NCBI GenBank assembly: GCA_947494715.1
Contig: CANLWG010000006.1
Location: 62,001 to 126,000, forward strand
Direction: 5' to 3'
Source of the DNA: an uncultured Flavobacteriaceae bacterium
GTDB lineage: Bacteria > Bacteroidota > Bacteroidia > Flavobacteriales > Flavobacteriaceae
DNA length: 64,000 bases
Made by a program: the position numbers and the translations under genes
The notes under the pieces: generated by a model
Databases searched by the model: none
What the model was told of the DNA's origin: nothing
The model's input: only the letters and a program-made list of their open reading frames with translations
In this document: positions 35,988 to 43,756 of the stretch, piece after piece
Numbering within the stretch: the stretch's first letter is position 1
Layout: each line of letters begins with the position of its first letter

Positions 35988-37322
35988 ATGCGGAAAATGG
36001 AATTGCATTGGAAAATCCTAATAGGTATGGTTTTAGGGTTGGTCTTTGGCTTTGCCATGACTTATCCGGATTGGGGCCGGGAATTCGTTTCCGATTGGAT
36101 CAAACCTTGGGGCACTATTTTCGTTAAGTTGCTAAAACTTATTGCGATTCCCTTGATTCTGGCTTCCTTGATAAAAGGAATATCGGACCTTAAGGATATA
36201 TCCAAGTTCAAAAGAATAGGACTTAGGACTATCGGCATTTATATTTTTACCACTATAATTGCCATAACCATCGGTCTTTTATTGGTAAACGTATTGCAGC
36301 CGGGAAATGGCATTTCCGAAGACACGGTTGCCAAGCTTTCGGAAACCTACGCCTCGGACAGCGGTGTTACCTCAAAATTGGACGAAGCTCTGAAACAAAA
36401 GGAAAGTGGTCCGCTTCAATTTTTGGAAGATATGGTTCCTGACAATGCGGTCAAGGCTATGAGTGAAAATGCACTGATGCTGCAGGTGATATTTTTTACC
36501 ATTTTTATGGGGATTTCCATGTTGTTGATCGGTGAGGAAAAAGCAAGGCCCCTAAAGCAGTTATTTGACGCCCTGAATGAAGTGGTTTTAAAAATGGTCG
36601 ATTTGATCATGTTGACCGCGCCTTACGCGGTTTTTGCCCTATTGGCTAATGTAGTAGCGTCCTCGGGAGATTCGGATTTGTTGGTGGCACTTCTCAAATA
36701 TGCCGGTGTAGTTGTACTGGGGTTGTTTTTGATGATTATCTTTTACACCATTCTAGTTTCTTCCTACACCAAAAAGAACCCCTTTTGGTTTTTGAAGGAA
36801 ATCAGTCCAGCGCAATTATTGGCTTTTTCTACAAGTTCCAGTGCGGCGACCCTTCCAGTGACCATGGAGAGGGTAGAGGAACATATTGGGGTAGACAAGG
36901 AGGTTTCCAGTTTTGTACTGCCTGTAGGTGCTACGATCAATATGGATGGAACTAGCCTTTACCAAGGCGTGGCGGCAGTTTTTGCCATGCAGGTCTTGTG
37001 GCCGGAAGGCTTGGTGTTCAGCAATCAGATTATCATTGTTCTCACGGCACTTTTGGCTTCCATAGGTTCTGCGGCGGTGCCTGGAGCGGGCATGGTAATG
37101 TTGGTCATTGTTTTGGAATCCATTGGTTTCCCTCCGAATTTATATCCCATAGCCCTGGCCTTGATTTTCGCGGTAGATAGGCCATTGGATATGTGCCGTA
37201 CGATTGTGAATGTTACTGGTGATGCCACTGTATCCATGGTCGTGGCGAAGTCTGTTGGTAAATTGGGTGAACCCCATCCAAAGGAATGGGACGATCATCT
37301 TGAAGAGGTAATTTCAAAATAA
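35988..37322 (+). CDS. Dicarboxylate/amino acid:cation symporter (DAACS family)
   Basis: A 444-residue membrane protein with the DAACS signatures: the serine-rich loop AFSTSSSAATLPVT, the NMDGTSLYQGVAAVFAMQ helix, and the C-terminal DRPLDMCRTIVNVTGDA segment with the substrate-coordinating aspartate and asparagine. It imports glutamate, aspartate or C4-dicarboxylates with H+ or Na+. It lies 16 bases upstream of the ATP-grasp gene, so it probably belongs to that operon and may supply its amino acid substrate (inference). Two starts are possible (35988 and 35997). Confidence 0.92.
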   Translation: MRKMELHWKILIGMVLGLVFGFAMTYPDWGREFVSDWIKPWGTIFVKLLKLIAIPLILASLIKGISDLKDISKFKRIGLRTIGIYIFTTIIAITIGLLLVNVLQPGNGISEDTVAKLSETYASDSGVTSKLDEALKQKESGPLQFLEDMVPDNAVKAMSENALMLQVIFFTIFMGISMLLIGEEKARPLKQLFDALNEVVLKMVDLIMLTAPYAVFALLANVVASSGDSDLLVALLKYAGVVVLGLFLMIIFYTILVSSYTKKNPFWFLKEISPAQLLAFSTSSSAATLPVTMERVEEHIGVDKEVSSFVLPVGATINMDGTSLYQGVAAVFAMQVLWPEGLVFSNQIIIVLTALLASIGSAAVPGAGMVMLVIVLESIGFPPNLYPIALALIFAVDRPLDMCRTIVNVTGDATVSMVVAKSVGKLGEPHPKEWDDHLEEVISK

Positions 37323-37338
37323 CTAAACATCAAGAAAG

Positions 37339-38370
37339 ATGAACATTTGTTTTTTAATGTATCCCTGGGAGGAAATTGATCCCGAAAACGATACAAGCCT
37401 GGCGTTGATTCATGAATGTGTAAAACGAAATCATGGGGTTGCACTGTGTAGTCCGGCCAACCTCACCATCCGTAATAGTGTTACCAATGCGTTTTGTACG
37501 GTAATCAACCGGATGGAAAAGGTTTCAAGTAGTCTAAAATCGTTTTACAAACAGGCGAACATTCGAGAAGAGATGTTGCCCTTGGCGGGATTTGACGTTA
37601 TTTTCATGCGGGCCAATCCACCTTTGGATCCAATTATGCTCAATTTCTTGGATTCGGTCAAAGACGATGTGTTCATTGTAAACTCCCTGCAGGGGCTTCG
37701 TGAGGCCAATAATAAATTATATACGGCCGCTTTTGGGGATTCCCATAGTAATATCATTCCGGCCACACATGTGTCCAAAAATAAGAACTACCTCTTACGA
37801 CAGATTAAGGAATCCAAATCGGAGAGGATGATTTTAAAACCTTTGAACGGCTTTGGAGGCTCAGGGGTAATTCTTATCGAGAAGTCCGCGATGCGAAATA
37901 TTAAATCCTTATTAGATTTTTATGTAACTAACTCAGATGGAACATCTAATTATGTTATACTTCAAGAATACATTGAAGGTGCTGATCAAGGTGATGTACG
38001 TATTCTTCTATTGGATGGCGAACCCATTGGGGCCATGAAACGCGTACCTGGTTCGGATGATCATCGCTCCAATGTTTCAGCAGGCGGTTCCGTGGCCAAG
38101 CACTCTTTGACAAAGCACGAAAAAGCACTTTGTAAACAAATTGGTCCAAAATTGGTAAAGGACGGCCTGTATTTTGTGGGAATAGATGTTATCGGGGGTA
38201 AGTTGGTTGAGGTCAATGTGATGTCACCAGGTGGCGTTACCTACATGAACAAGGTGTACAAAACAAAGATACAGTCCAAGGTTATCGATTTTGTAGAAAG
38301 TAAGGTTATGGACAAGCTTAAAGCTTTCCAAAGACGTTCCAGATTACGGGACGAAGTTGAAAATGCGTAG
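37339..38370 (+). CDS. GshB-like ATP-grasp ligase
   Basis: A 343-residue protein. The N-terminal pre-ATP-grasp domain resembles prokaryotic glutathione synthetase (MRANPPLDP, NSLQGLREANNKLYT). The ATP-grasp core has the glycine-rich loop KPLNGFGGSGV (171-176), QEYIEGADQGDVRILLLDGEPIGAMKR and the metal-binding end EVNVMSPGG. It should form an amide bond between a carboxylate and an amine with ATP. The next genes (amidohydrolase-like and QEGLA metallopeptidase) are not glutathione genes, so it may make or extend a different gamma-linked or peptide product. It is therefore not named gshB. Overlaps the next gene by 8 bases. Confidence 0.85.
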   Translation: MNICFLMYPWEEIDPENDTSLALIHECVKRNHGVALCSPANLTIRNSVTNAFCTVINRMEKVSSSLKSFYKQANIREEMLPLAGFDVIFMRANPPLDPIMLNFLDSVKDDVFIVNSLQGLREANNKLYTAAFGDSHSNIIPATHVSKNKNYLLRQIKESKSERMILKPLNGFGGSGVILIEKSAMRNIKSLLDFYVTNSDGTSNYVILQEYIEGADQGDVRILLLDGEPIGAMKRVPGSDDHRSNVSAGGSVAKHSLTKHEKALCKQIGPKLVKDGLYFVGIDVIGGKLVEVNVMSPGGVTYMNKVYKTKIQSKVIDFVESKVMDKLKAFQRRSRLRDEVENA

Positions 38371-39190
38371 ACTTTCCATTGAAAATATAATTGAATTAAT
38401 TAAATCGGAAACCCCTTTTGAGGCGGTTTCCGAGGATTACTCCTTTACCCTTAAAATTGAGGATTACGTTCCTTTTGTCTGCGGAGCCGTTCATGATGGA
38501 CATCAATTTCGGAAATCGCTTTGGGAAAACTGCTTACATACAGAATACGAACGCTGGTACGAGGAAGATCCTTGCACTAAGGAAATGGTGCAGTCACATC
38601 CCATTGTGATTGCAGGATGCGACAGCCGTTTTGAGTATGATTTAAATCGACCCCCGGAAACCGCCGTTTTTGATACTGCATGGGGGAAACAACTATGGAG
38701 AGAACCTTTGATGGATACCGAAAAGCAACATAGTTTGGAAAAACATGCCAACTTTTATCAGGTTGTACATGCCTTGATAGGAAAATTAGAATCAAAGCAT
38801 GGCGGAGCTCTGGTTTTCGATATGCACAGTTATAACTGGAAGCGTTGGGATAGGGAGGTGCCCACTTGGAACCTGGGAACCATCAATATCAATACGAAAA
38901 AATTTGGGAGAATTATATCTTCTTGGAGCCGAAAACTAGGCAGTATAGATTTGCCCAATGGAATACAACCTTCTTCAAAGATTAATGACACCTTTCAGGG
39001 CAATGGTCATTTTTTAAAATATATCACCTGGAATTTTGATCATACCTTGGTATTGGCCACGGAAATTGCCAAAGTGTATTGTGACGAGCTTACCGGAATA
39101 CTCTATCCGGAAGTGGTACATTCGGCGGAGGAGCAATTAAAAGAATTGATACCTTTGCAGGTTAAGGAATTCTTGGAAGAAAAGTTATGA
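38363..39190 (+). CDS. N-formylglutamate amidohydrolase family enzyme
   Basis: A 275-residue protein with the family metal-site blocks GAVHDGHQFR, AGCDSRFEYDLNRPPE and VFDMHSYN. Founding members hydrolyse N-formylglutamate in histidine breakdown, but no hut gene is present here; a zinc-dependent amide hydrolase acting on the ATP-grasp product is more consistent with the neighbours (inference). The frame opens with TTG at 38357; ATG at 38363 is used. The gene is embedded between overlapping neighbours (8-base overlap before, ATGA overlap after), indicating tight translational coupling. Confidence 0.85.
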   Translation: MRRLSIENIIELIKSETPFEAVSEDYSFTLKIEDYVPFVCGAVHDGHQFRKSLWENCLHTEYERWYEEDPCTKEMVQSHPIVIAGCDSRFEYDLNRPPETAVFDTAWGKQLWREPLMDTEKQHSLEKHANFYQVVHALIGKLESKHGGALVFDMHSYNWKRWDREVPTWNLGTININTKKFGRIISSWSRKLGSIDLPNGIQPSSKINDTFQGNGHFLKYITWNFDHTLVLATEIAKVYCDELTGILYPEVVHSAEEQLKELIPLQVKEFLEEKL

Positions 39191-40359
39191 TAGAGGAAGC
39201 GGAACGTACCGAAATTATGCTGGAGCATGCCGGTTTATTCGAAATAGACGATCGTTTGGATGGATTGGTAAAGAAAATAGAGTTGCTAAGCTATGTTAAC
39301 CCTTTGAATATAGAAAAGGAAAAGCAACGGTTTTTTGCTTCAAAATATGTGGATGAACCAAGATTCAGATATCCTAAGCTAAGGTTCGACCCTTACAAGT
39401 TACATCGACTTTTCTTTTCACAACGTTTGGAACAGATTTCTGATAACCAAGTGAGAAAATTGTATAGGGATACTGTCTATTTCTATTCTAATATGGTGGA
39501 ATGCATTGAGACCATAGGGGAGGGAGAATCATTTTATTACAATTCACTCCAAGTGTATGGAACGCCCACGGAAAGGGATGTGCAAAATGCCAAATTCATA
39601 TTACATTTTGATGACGAAACTAGTCCGGATGATATGGAGAAAAGGTTCGATTGTCATGAAGCCAAAGCCTATTTTCAGGACTTTGTAAAGCGGTACGACT
39701 TTCCCCTCAACATTAAATTTTCTACCCATATCGCTGCTGAGGCCATGGTCAGTAACATTTCTAGGACCTTGCTGATCAAAAGAAATGTAAAGTTCAGTAA
39801 AAACGAACTTCAGACTTTGGCCAACCATGAAATCGGAGTTCATCTGGTCACTACATTTAACGGTTTATTACAGCCATTAAAAATATTTTCCAACGGCTTC
39901 CCAAAAAATGAAGAAACCCAAGAAGGATTGGCCGTATTTAGCGAATATATGAGCGGAGCGCTAACATTGAAGCGTTTAAAGGAATTGGCCTATCGGGTAC
40001 TGGCTTCGGATAGTTTGATCAAGGGGTATAGCTTTGCGGATACTTTTGATATGATTCATAATCAATATAAGCTTAATCGTCACGAAGCCTTTACCATTAC
40101 CCTTAGGGCACATAGGGGAGGGGGCTTTACCAAAGACCACCTGTATCTAAGCGGACTTCGAAAAATATACAAGCGCTACAGCAAGAAAAAATCCATGGAC
40201 GTATTGCTCACCGGGAAGGTAACCTTGGAACGTGAAAAAGACATTGAGCATCTTTTTGATTTGGGGCTGGCCAAGAAGATTACCCATACAAACTTGGCCT
40301 ACGGACAAAACTTGAACAAAAACAAAACGCTCGATTTTATCCTGAATAATTTGAAGTAA
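39187..40359 (+). CDS. QEGLA-motif (DUF1704) zinc metallopeptidase-like protein, tyrosine carboxypeptidase (MATCAP) family
   Basis: A 390-residue protein with HEIGVH (214-219, an HExxxH zinc motif) and QEGLA (245-249), which gives the family its name and supplies the third ligand glutamate. Bacterial members are annotated as flavohemoglobin expression-modulating QEGLA proteins. Animal relatives (MATCAP/KIAA0895) are carboxypeptidases that remove terminal tyrosine from tubulin. The start codon overlaps the previous stop (ATGA), so this is the last gene of the four-gene set. Pairing with an ATP-grasp ligase suggests opposed ligation and cleavage of a terminal residue (inference). Confidence 0.9.
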   Translation: MIEEAERTEIMLEHAGLFEIDDRLDGLVKKIELLSYVNPLNIEKEKQRFFASKYVDEPRFRYPKLRFDPYKLHRLFFSQRLEQISDNQVRKLYRDTVYFYSNMVECIETIGEGESFYYNSLQVYGTPTERDVQNAKFILHFDDETSPDDMEKRFDCHEAKAYFQDFVKRYDFPLNIKFSTHIAAEAMVSNISRTLLIKRNVKFSKNELQTLANHEIGVHLVTTFNGLLQPLKIFSNGFPKNEETQEGLAVFSEYMSGALTLKRLKELAYRVLASDSLIKGYSFADTFDMIHNQYKLNRHEAFTITLRAHRGGGFTKDHLYLSGLRKIYKRYSKKKSMDVLLTGKVTLEREKDIEHLFDLGLAKKITHTNLAYGQNLNKNKTLDFILNNLK

Positions 40360-40427
40360 TTCTCGATACGTTGGTTAGGGTCGATGCCAAAGCTGACAAT
40401 CGAAAGCAAGCTTATCATTTCAAATGA

Positions 40428-40453
40428 ATTTTATTGCCAATTGGCAACAAAAT
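40428..40453. repeat. 26-bp near-perfect palindrome after the QEGLA operon
   Basis: The core TTGCCAATTGGCAA (40434-40447) is perfect, extended by ATTTT/AAAAT arms with one mismatch. It may be a terminator-like hairpin or an operator for the next gene. Confidence 0.5.
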
Positions 40454-40509
40454 TTGTATAGAGAAATAAATGGACCAAGTAGCCTCCATATATTTTTTAC
40501 TTTAGAATC

Positions 40510-40796
40510 ATGAAGATTTTTTATGTCTACATTCTTGAATGCTCGGACAGGACTTTCTACACAGGCATAACCTCTAACCTTTCAAAAAGAGTAACATCCC
40601 ATACAGCAGGAGAATATAGGGATAGCTATACATTTTCAAGAAGACCGATTAAGCTGGTTTTTTCTGCGAGTTCACCAATCCAAATAGGGCAATTGAAACT
40701 GAAAAACAAATCAAAAAGTGGTCAAGGGCCAAAAAGCGGGCTTTAATAGATGGTAACTATGAACAATTGCCGAATTTGGCCAAAAAGAAATTTTAA
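40510..40796 (+). pseudogene. Frameshifted GIY-YIG nuclease-like gene (small UPF0213/YhbQ type)
   Basis: The first part encodes MKIFYVYILECSDRTFYTGI, the GIY-YIG core, and runs to RRPIKLVF. The frame then slips at a run of six T (40658-40663). In the next frame the expected C-terminus continues (CEFTNPNRAIETEKQIKKWS and on to LAKKKF) and stops at 40796. Adding one T to the run restores a normal ~95-residue protein. The unshifted frame ends early at 40746. It could be a decayed gene, a phase-variable switch or a sequencing error. It sits between TTCTCGATAC repeats. Confidence 0.85.
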
Positions 40797-40800
40797 ACGC

Positions 40801-40937
40801 TTCTCGATACAAATTTTACTTCACTTCGTTTGTAAAATCCACTCGAAGTGACGAAAATCATTAAATCAAATTCATGCGATGTCAGTTCGAGTGATTTTAT
40901 TTCGGATTAACAATGAGAAATAAAATTGTATCGAGAA
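40801..40937. repeat. Long imperfect inverted repeat, REP-like, with TTCTCGATAC/GTATCGAGAA ends
   Basis: The left arm (40801-40858) and right arm (40881-40937) pair over about 57 bases with a few mismatches and bulges. The ends are TTCTCGATAC and GTATCGAGAA, and the inner blocks are CACTCGAAGTGACG and GTCAGTTCGAGTG. Such intergenic hairpins are common in flavobacterial genomes. Another TTCTCGATAC copy is at 40360-40369, on the other side of the GIY-YIG gene. Confidence 0.75.
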
Positions 40938-40949
40938 CCATAACAGTGT

Positions 40950-41357
40950 TCAACCCAAAAATTTCGCCTTTAACTCGGAAGTAGGTATCATACAAGCATC
41001 CTTTCTACCAAACCAACGGTATCTATTTTTGGCAACAAAATCGTATACGATATTCCGTAATGAACTGGGAATCAAATTTAATACGGATAATAATGTCCAA
41101 ACTCCTCCAAAAGATCGACCTATTTCCAGAGCCGCGTCGGATTTGGTGTAAAAGGCGACCCCAGGCTCTATAAGAATGATGGAATCTACCTTTGAGGTGT
41201 CTATATTTCGTTCCGAAACTAATTTTTGACCTATTTCACTTTGTAGGGCGGCATAGCGAAACACATCTTTTTTATCTCGTTTTATAATGAATTGAACGGA
41301 GTTATTGCAAAGATTGCAAACCCCATCAAAGAGAATAACTTTCTTACCCTTTTCCAC
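40950..41357 (-). CDS. DCC family thiol-disulfide oxidoreductase-like protein (DUF393)
   Basis: A 135-residue protein with the signature FDGVCNLCNNSVQFIIKRD, containing the CxxC pair of the DCC (DUF393) family, and a C-terminal RYRWFGRKDACMIPT segment typical of the family. The fold is thioredoxin-like; the role is unknown. The start is GTG at 41357. It lies 40 bases downstream of the first TPR-HTH gene on the same strand and may be co-transcribed with it. Confidence 0.85.
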   Translation of the reverse strand: MEKGKKVILFDGVCNLCNNSVQFIIKRDKKDVFRYAALQSEIGQKLVSERNIDTSKVDSIILIEPGVAFYTKSDAALEIGRSFGGVWTLLSVLNLIPSSLRNIVYDFVAKNRYRWFGRKDACMIPTSELKAKFLG

Positions 41358-41397
41358 CTTACAAAGATACGATAGGGAAAGTTTGTTGACCTAAGTT

Positions 41398-43284
41398 TTA
41401 TAACGTATTTAAGAATTTGGTCAAATCCGTTTCTTTGTAAAGACCTAATTTCTTTTTTAATCGGTATTTGGATTTAAGGATGCTGTCCGGCAGCACATTT
41501 AGGGTCGCGGCGATTTCCTTGGTGGTCAGGTTCATCCGTAAAAAAGCGGCCAATCGGATTTCCTTTTCCGAAATATCCGAATATAACGTTTTCAGTTTTT
41601 GGTCAAAGTTGTTATGGACTTCGGAAAAATAGGTCTTGAATACCTCCCAATCCTTATCAGAGGCATTTTCTTTTTTAAGTAACATGACGATACGCCTGAA
41701 TTCCACCTTAAAACGGTCTGGATCGTTTTTTATACTCTGAAGGTTGCCCAGAAGTTCTTGAATAAAGGTGTTTTTTTGGACCAAATGTAATGTTTGGCTA
41801 GTGAGCTCTTTCTTTTTATGGGCAATTTCCTGTCTATAGATTTGCTCCTGTTTTTCCCGTTCTATTCGGTTTCTTTTCATTCTTTGGCGGAACCCAAAAA
41901 ACAATAGACCGGAAACGGCAATGAAGGTGAACATGCCTCCCGCATAGAGCCCTTTGCTGAGTCTATCCACCTTAGCCTTTTCGTTCAATGTATTGATCTC
42001 CTCTTCTTTCAATGAAATTTCTGCTTCCCTACGTTCGGTTTCATATAAGGTCTGTAGCTCATCGATTTGTTTTGCCTTCTCTTTGGAGAATAAACTATCA
42101 CTGATAACTCTCGATCTTTTGAAATCTTGGATGGATTTCTGGAGGTCTCCGTTTTGTTCATAGACCAAACCTCTTGTGTAAAGGGTATTTTGTAATTCGT
42201 TGGAGACTCCAATAGAATCGGACAAGTTTACGGCCTTGTCCATTAAAAGGATTCCTTTCTGGAACCTTTTCGTAAGGGCATAGGCATGACCAAGGTTGGC
42301 CATGTCCGTAATCCAGTTGTTGGTAGCAGAAATTTCTTTTCCCTTAATAACCGCTTTTTCCAGGTATTCCACTGCTTTTGGGTAGTCTTTTAAATTCAGG
42401 TACTCATTACCAATGTTGCCATAAGCAATGATTTCTGGGGATGGGAAAGTATAGGCCAAGGCCATTTCCAGGCTTTCCTGGTATTTTTTTATGGCTGCGG
42501 CATGTTTTTTTTGGGAGGAGTAGACATTGCCAATATCCACCAAGGTATTGGAAAGGAAATAATTATCCTCCAACCTCTCGTACACGGTAATGGCCTTTTC
42601 AAAATATGTGATGGCCTTTTCGTTGTTTGCCATTACACTATGTAGCTTGCCCAGGTTCCTGAACAAATCTGCTTTATGATAGGTTCGTATGTCCAGGGAG
42701 TCATATATGGTCAAGGCCTTTTTATAAAGCTCCATGGCCTTGGGGTAATTGCCTAACTCGTAATAGTGCACTCCGTTATCACTGAGCGCCGAACCATACC
42801 TTAAATAGTCTCCCTCCAAAACATTTATTTTTGCCACGCTGTCCATTAAGCGGATAGCGTCCGGATAATTCCCATTATGTGCCTTTAAGATGGACAAATT
42901 TTTAAGCGTACTGGATACAAAGGAATCGTCATTTATTATTTTTGATTGTTCTAGGGTTCTATTAAAATAGTTTTCGGCTGAATCCATTTCTTTTAGATTG
43001 AAATAATGGTATCCCAAATTAAAATCGCCCTGAAGTATGCCTTTTGCATACTCGGCGTCCTTAGAGATTTTACGCATCTTTAGAATAAAAGTCTTTGCCT
43101 TTTCCGAATCATTGTAAATCAAAAGATCAATGACATCATCCAGTATTTCAACTTGACTTTCAATGTTATTAGAGGTTTCGTAAACCTTTAAAAGGCTATC
43201 CACCTGTATTTGATTCTTGCCTTGTCCATGGCCAAACCAAAGGAATAGTAGGCCCGTTAAAACGGTTAACAGCTTTGTTTTCAT
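41398..43284 (-). CDS. TPR-repeat membrane protein with C-terminal HTH (LuxR/GerE-like) - paralogue 1
   Basis: A 628-residue protein: signal or anchor sequence (1-20), about eight tetratricopeptide repeats (about 30-390; for example YPKAMELYKKALTIYDSL and NEKAITYFEKAITVYERL), a coiled coil, one membrane helix (GLYAGGMFTFIAVSGLLFFGF), a second coiled coil, and a C-terminal helix-turn-helix (EIRLAAFLRMNLTTKEIAATLNVLPDSILKSKYRLKKKL). Periplasmic TPRs with a cytoplasmic DNA-binding domain suggest a one-component membrane regulator. It is a tandem paralogue of the next gene; the last ~100 residues are nearly identical. A TGTCCAT direct repeat is 55 bases upstream of its ATG. Confidence 0.88.
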   Translation of the reverse strand: MKTKLLTVLTGLLFLWFGHGQGKNQIQVDSLLKVYETSNNIESQVEILDDVIDLLIYNDSEKAKTFILKMRKISKDAEYAKGILQGDFNLGYHYFNLKEMDSAENYFNRTLEQSKIINDDSFVSSTLKNLSILKAHNGNYPDAIRLMDSVAKINVLEGDYLRYGSALSDNGVHYYELGNYPKAMELYKKALTIYDSLDIRTYHKADLFRNLGKLHSVMANNEKAITYFEKAITVYERLEDNYFLSNTLVDIGNVYSSQKKHAAAIKKYQESLEMALAYTFPSPEIIAYGNIGNEYLNLKDYPKAVEYLEKAVIKGKEISATNNWITDMANLGHAYALTKRFQKGILLMDKAVNLSDSIGVSNELQNTLYTRGLVYEQNGDLQKSIQDFKRSRVISDSLFSKEKAKQIDELQTLYETERREAEISLKEEEINTLNEKAKVDRLSKGLYAGGMFTFIAVSGLLFFGFRQRMKRNRIEREKQEQIYRQEIAHKKKELTSQTLHLVQKNTFIQELLGNLQSIKNDPDRFKVEFRRIVMLLKKENASDKDWEVFKTYFSEVHNNFDQKLKTLYSDISEKEIRLAAFLRMNLTTKEIAATLNVLPDSILKSKYRLKKKLGLYKETDLTKFLNTL

Positions 43285-43756
43285 GTCCGGTTAAACTTAG
43301 ATACCTCAATTTACTCCATTCTCCGAGCGGATGGCCTCTGTCCATAGTTTGTCCATAGGTCCTGGATACCTCTCCCTTAAAATATCATATGTAACACACT
43401 GTTTGTTAGCAGATTAATGCTTTTGGTTAGAACATAGAGCTTTGCGCTGTCCATGCGGAAAAAGCAATTGGAATTAATCCAAGCCTCAATATGCATGGAT
43501 CAATAAAGGCTTGGCAGGGATTCTTGAACAATTTCTAAAAACCAAAGGAGCATGAAAATAGTTTCACTCACTTTGGGCAGACCATTCCAGGCATTGTTTT
43601 TGGAATATTGACTCGCCTCAGCAATGGTGATGACCAGGAGTATGTTAAAAAAAAATAACTTCGTTTGTAGTTTCAGTACCAACGGCACTTGGTTGCACCT
43701 ACCAGTAATTGAATCCTCCAATTCAGGTAACAAAGGATGAATAAGGACCTTGGGAT
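43285..43756. other. 472-base intergenic region between the two TPR-HTH genes
   Basis: Contains the TGTCCAT direct repeat at 43339-43359, a lone TGTCCAT at 43448-43454, and an 8-bp inverted repeat CCAAGCCT/AGGCTTGG (43479-43486 with 43507-43514) that could end transcription of paralogue 2. An 86-codon minus-strand frame (43500-43760) has no recognisable family and is not called. Confidence 0.55.
43339..43359. promoter_or_regulatory. Direct-repeat operator candidate upstream of TPR-HTH paralogue 1
   Basis: Two TGTCCAT units 11 bp apart (43339 and 43350), joined by AGTT and followed by AGG. The same arrangement occurs at 45722-45741 and 45866-45885. Lies 54 bases upstream of the ATG at 43284. 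Confidence 0.65.

Noticed and set aside
37339-38370. Naming the ATP-grasp gene gshB (glutathione synthetase)
   Set aside because: No gshA is nearby, and the linked amidohydrolase and QEGLA peptidase do not belong to glutathione synthesis; only the family is supported.
40428-40453. 26-bp palindrome as a transposon end
   Set aside because: No matching copy elsewhere in the window and no transposase; kept only as a palindrome.
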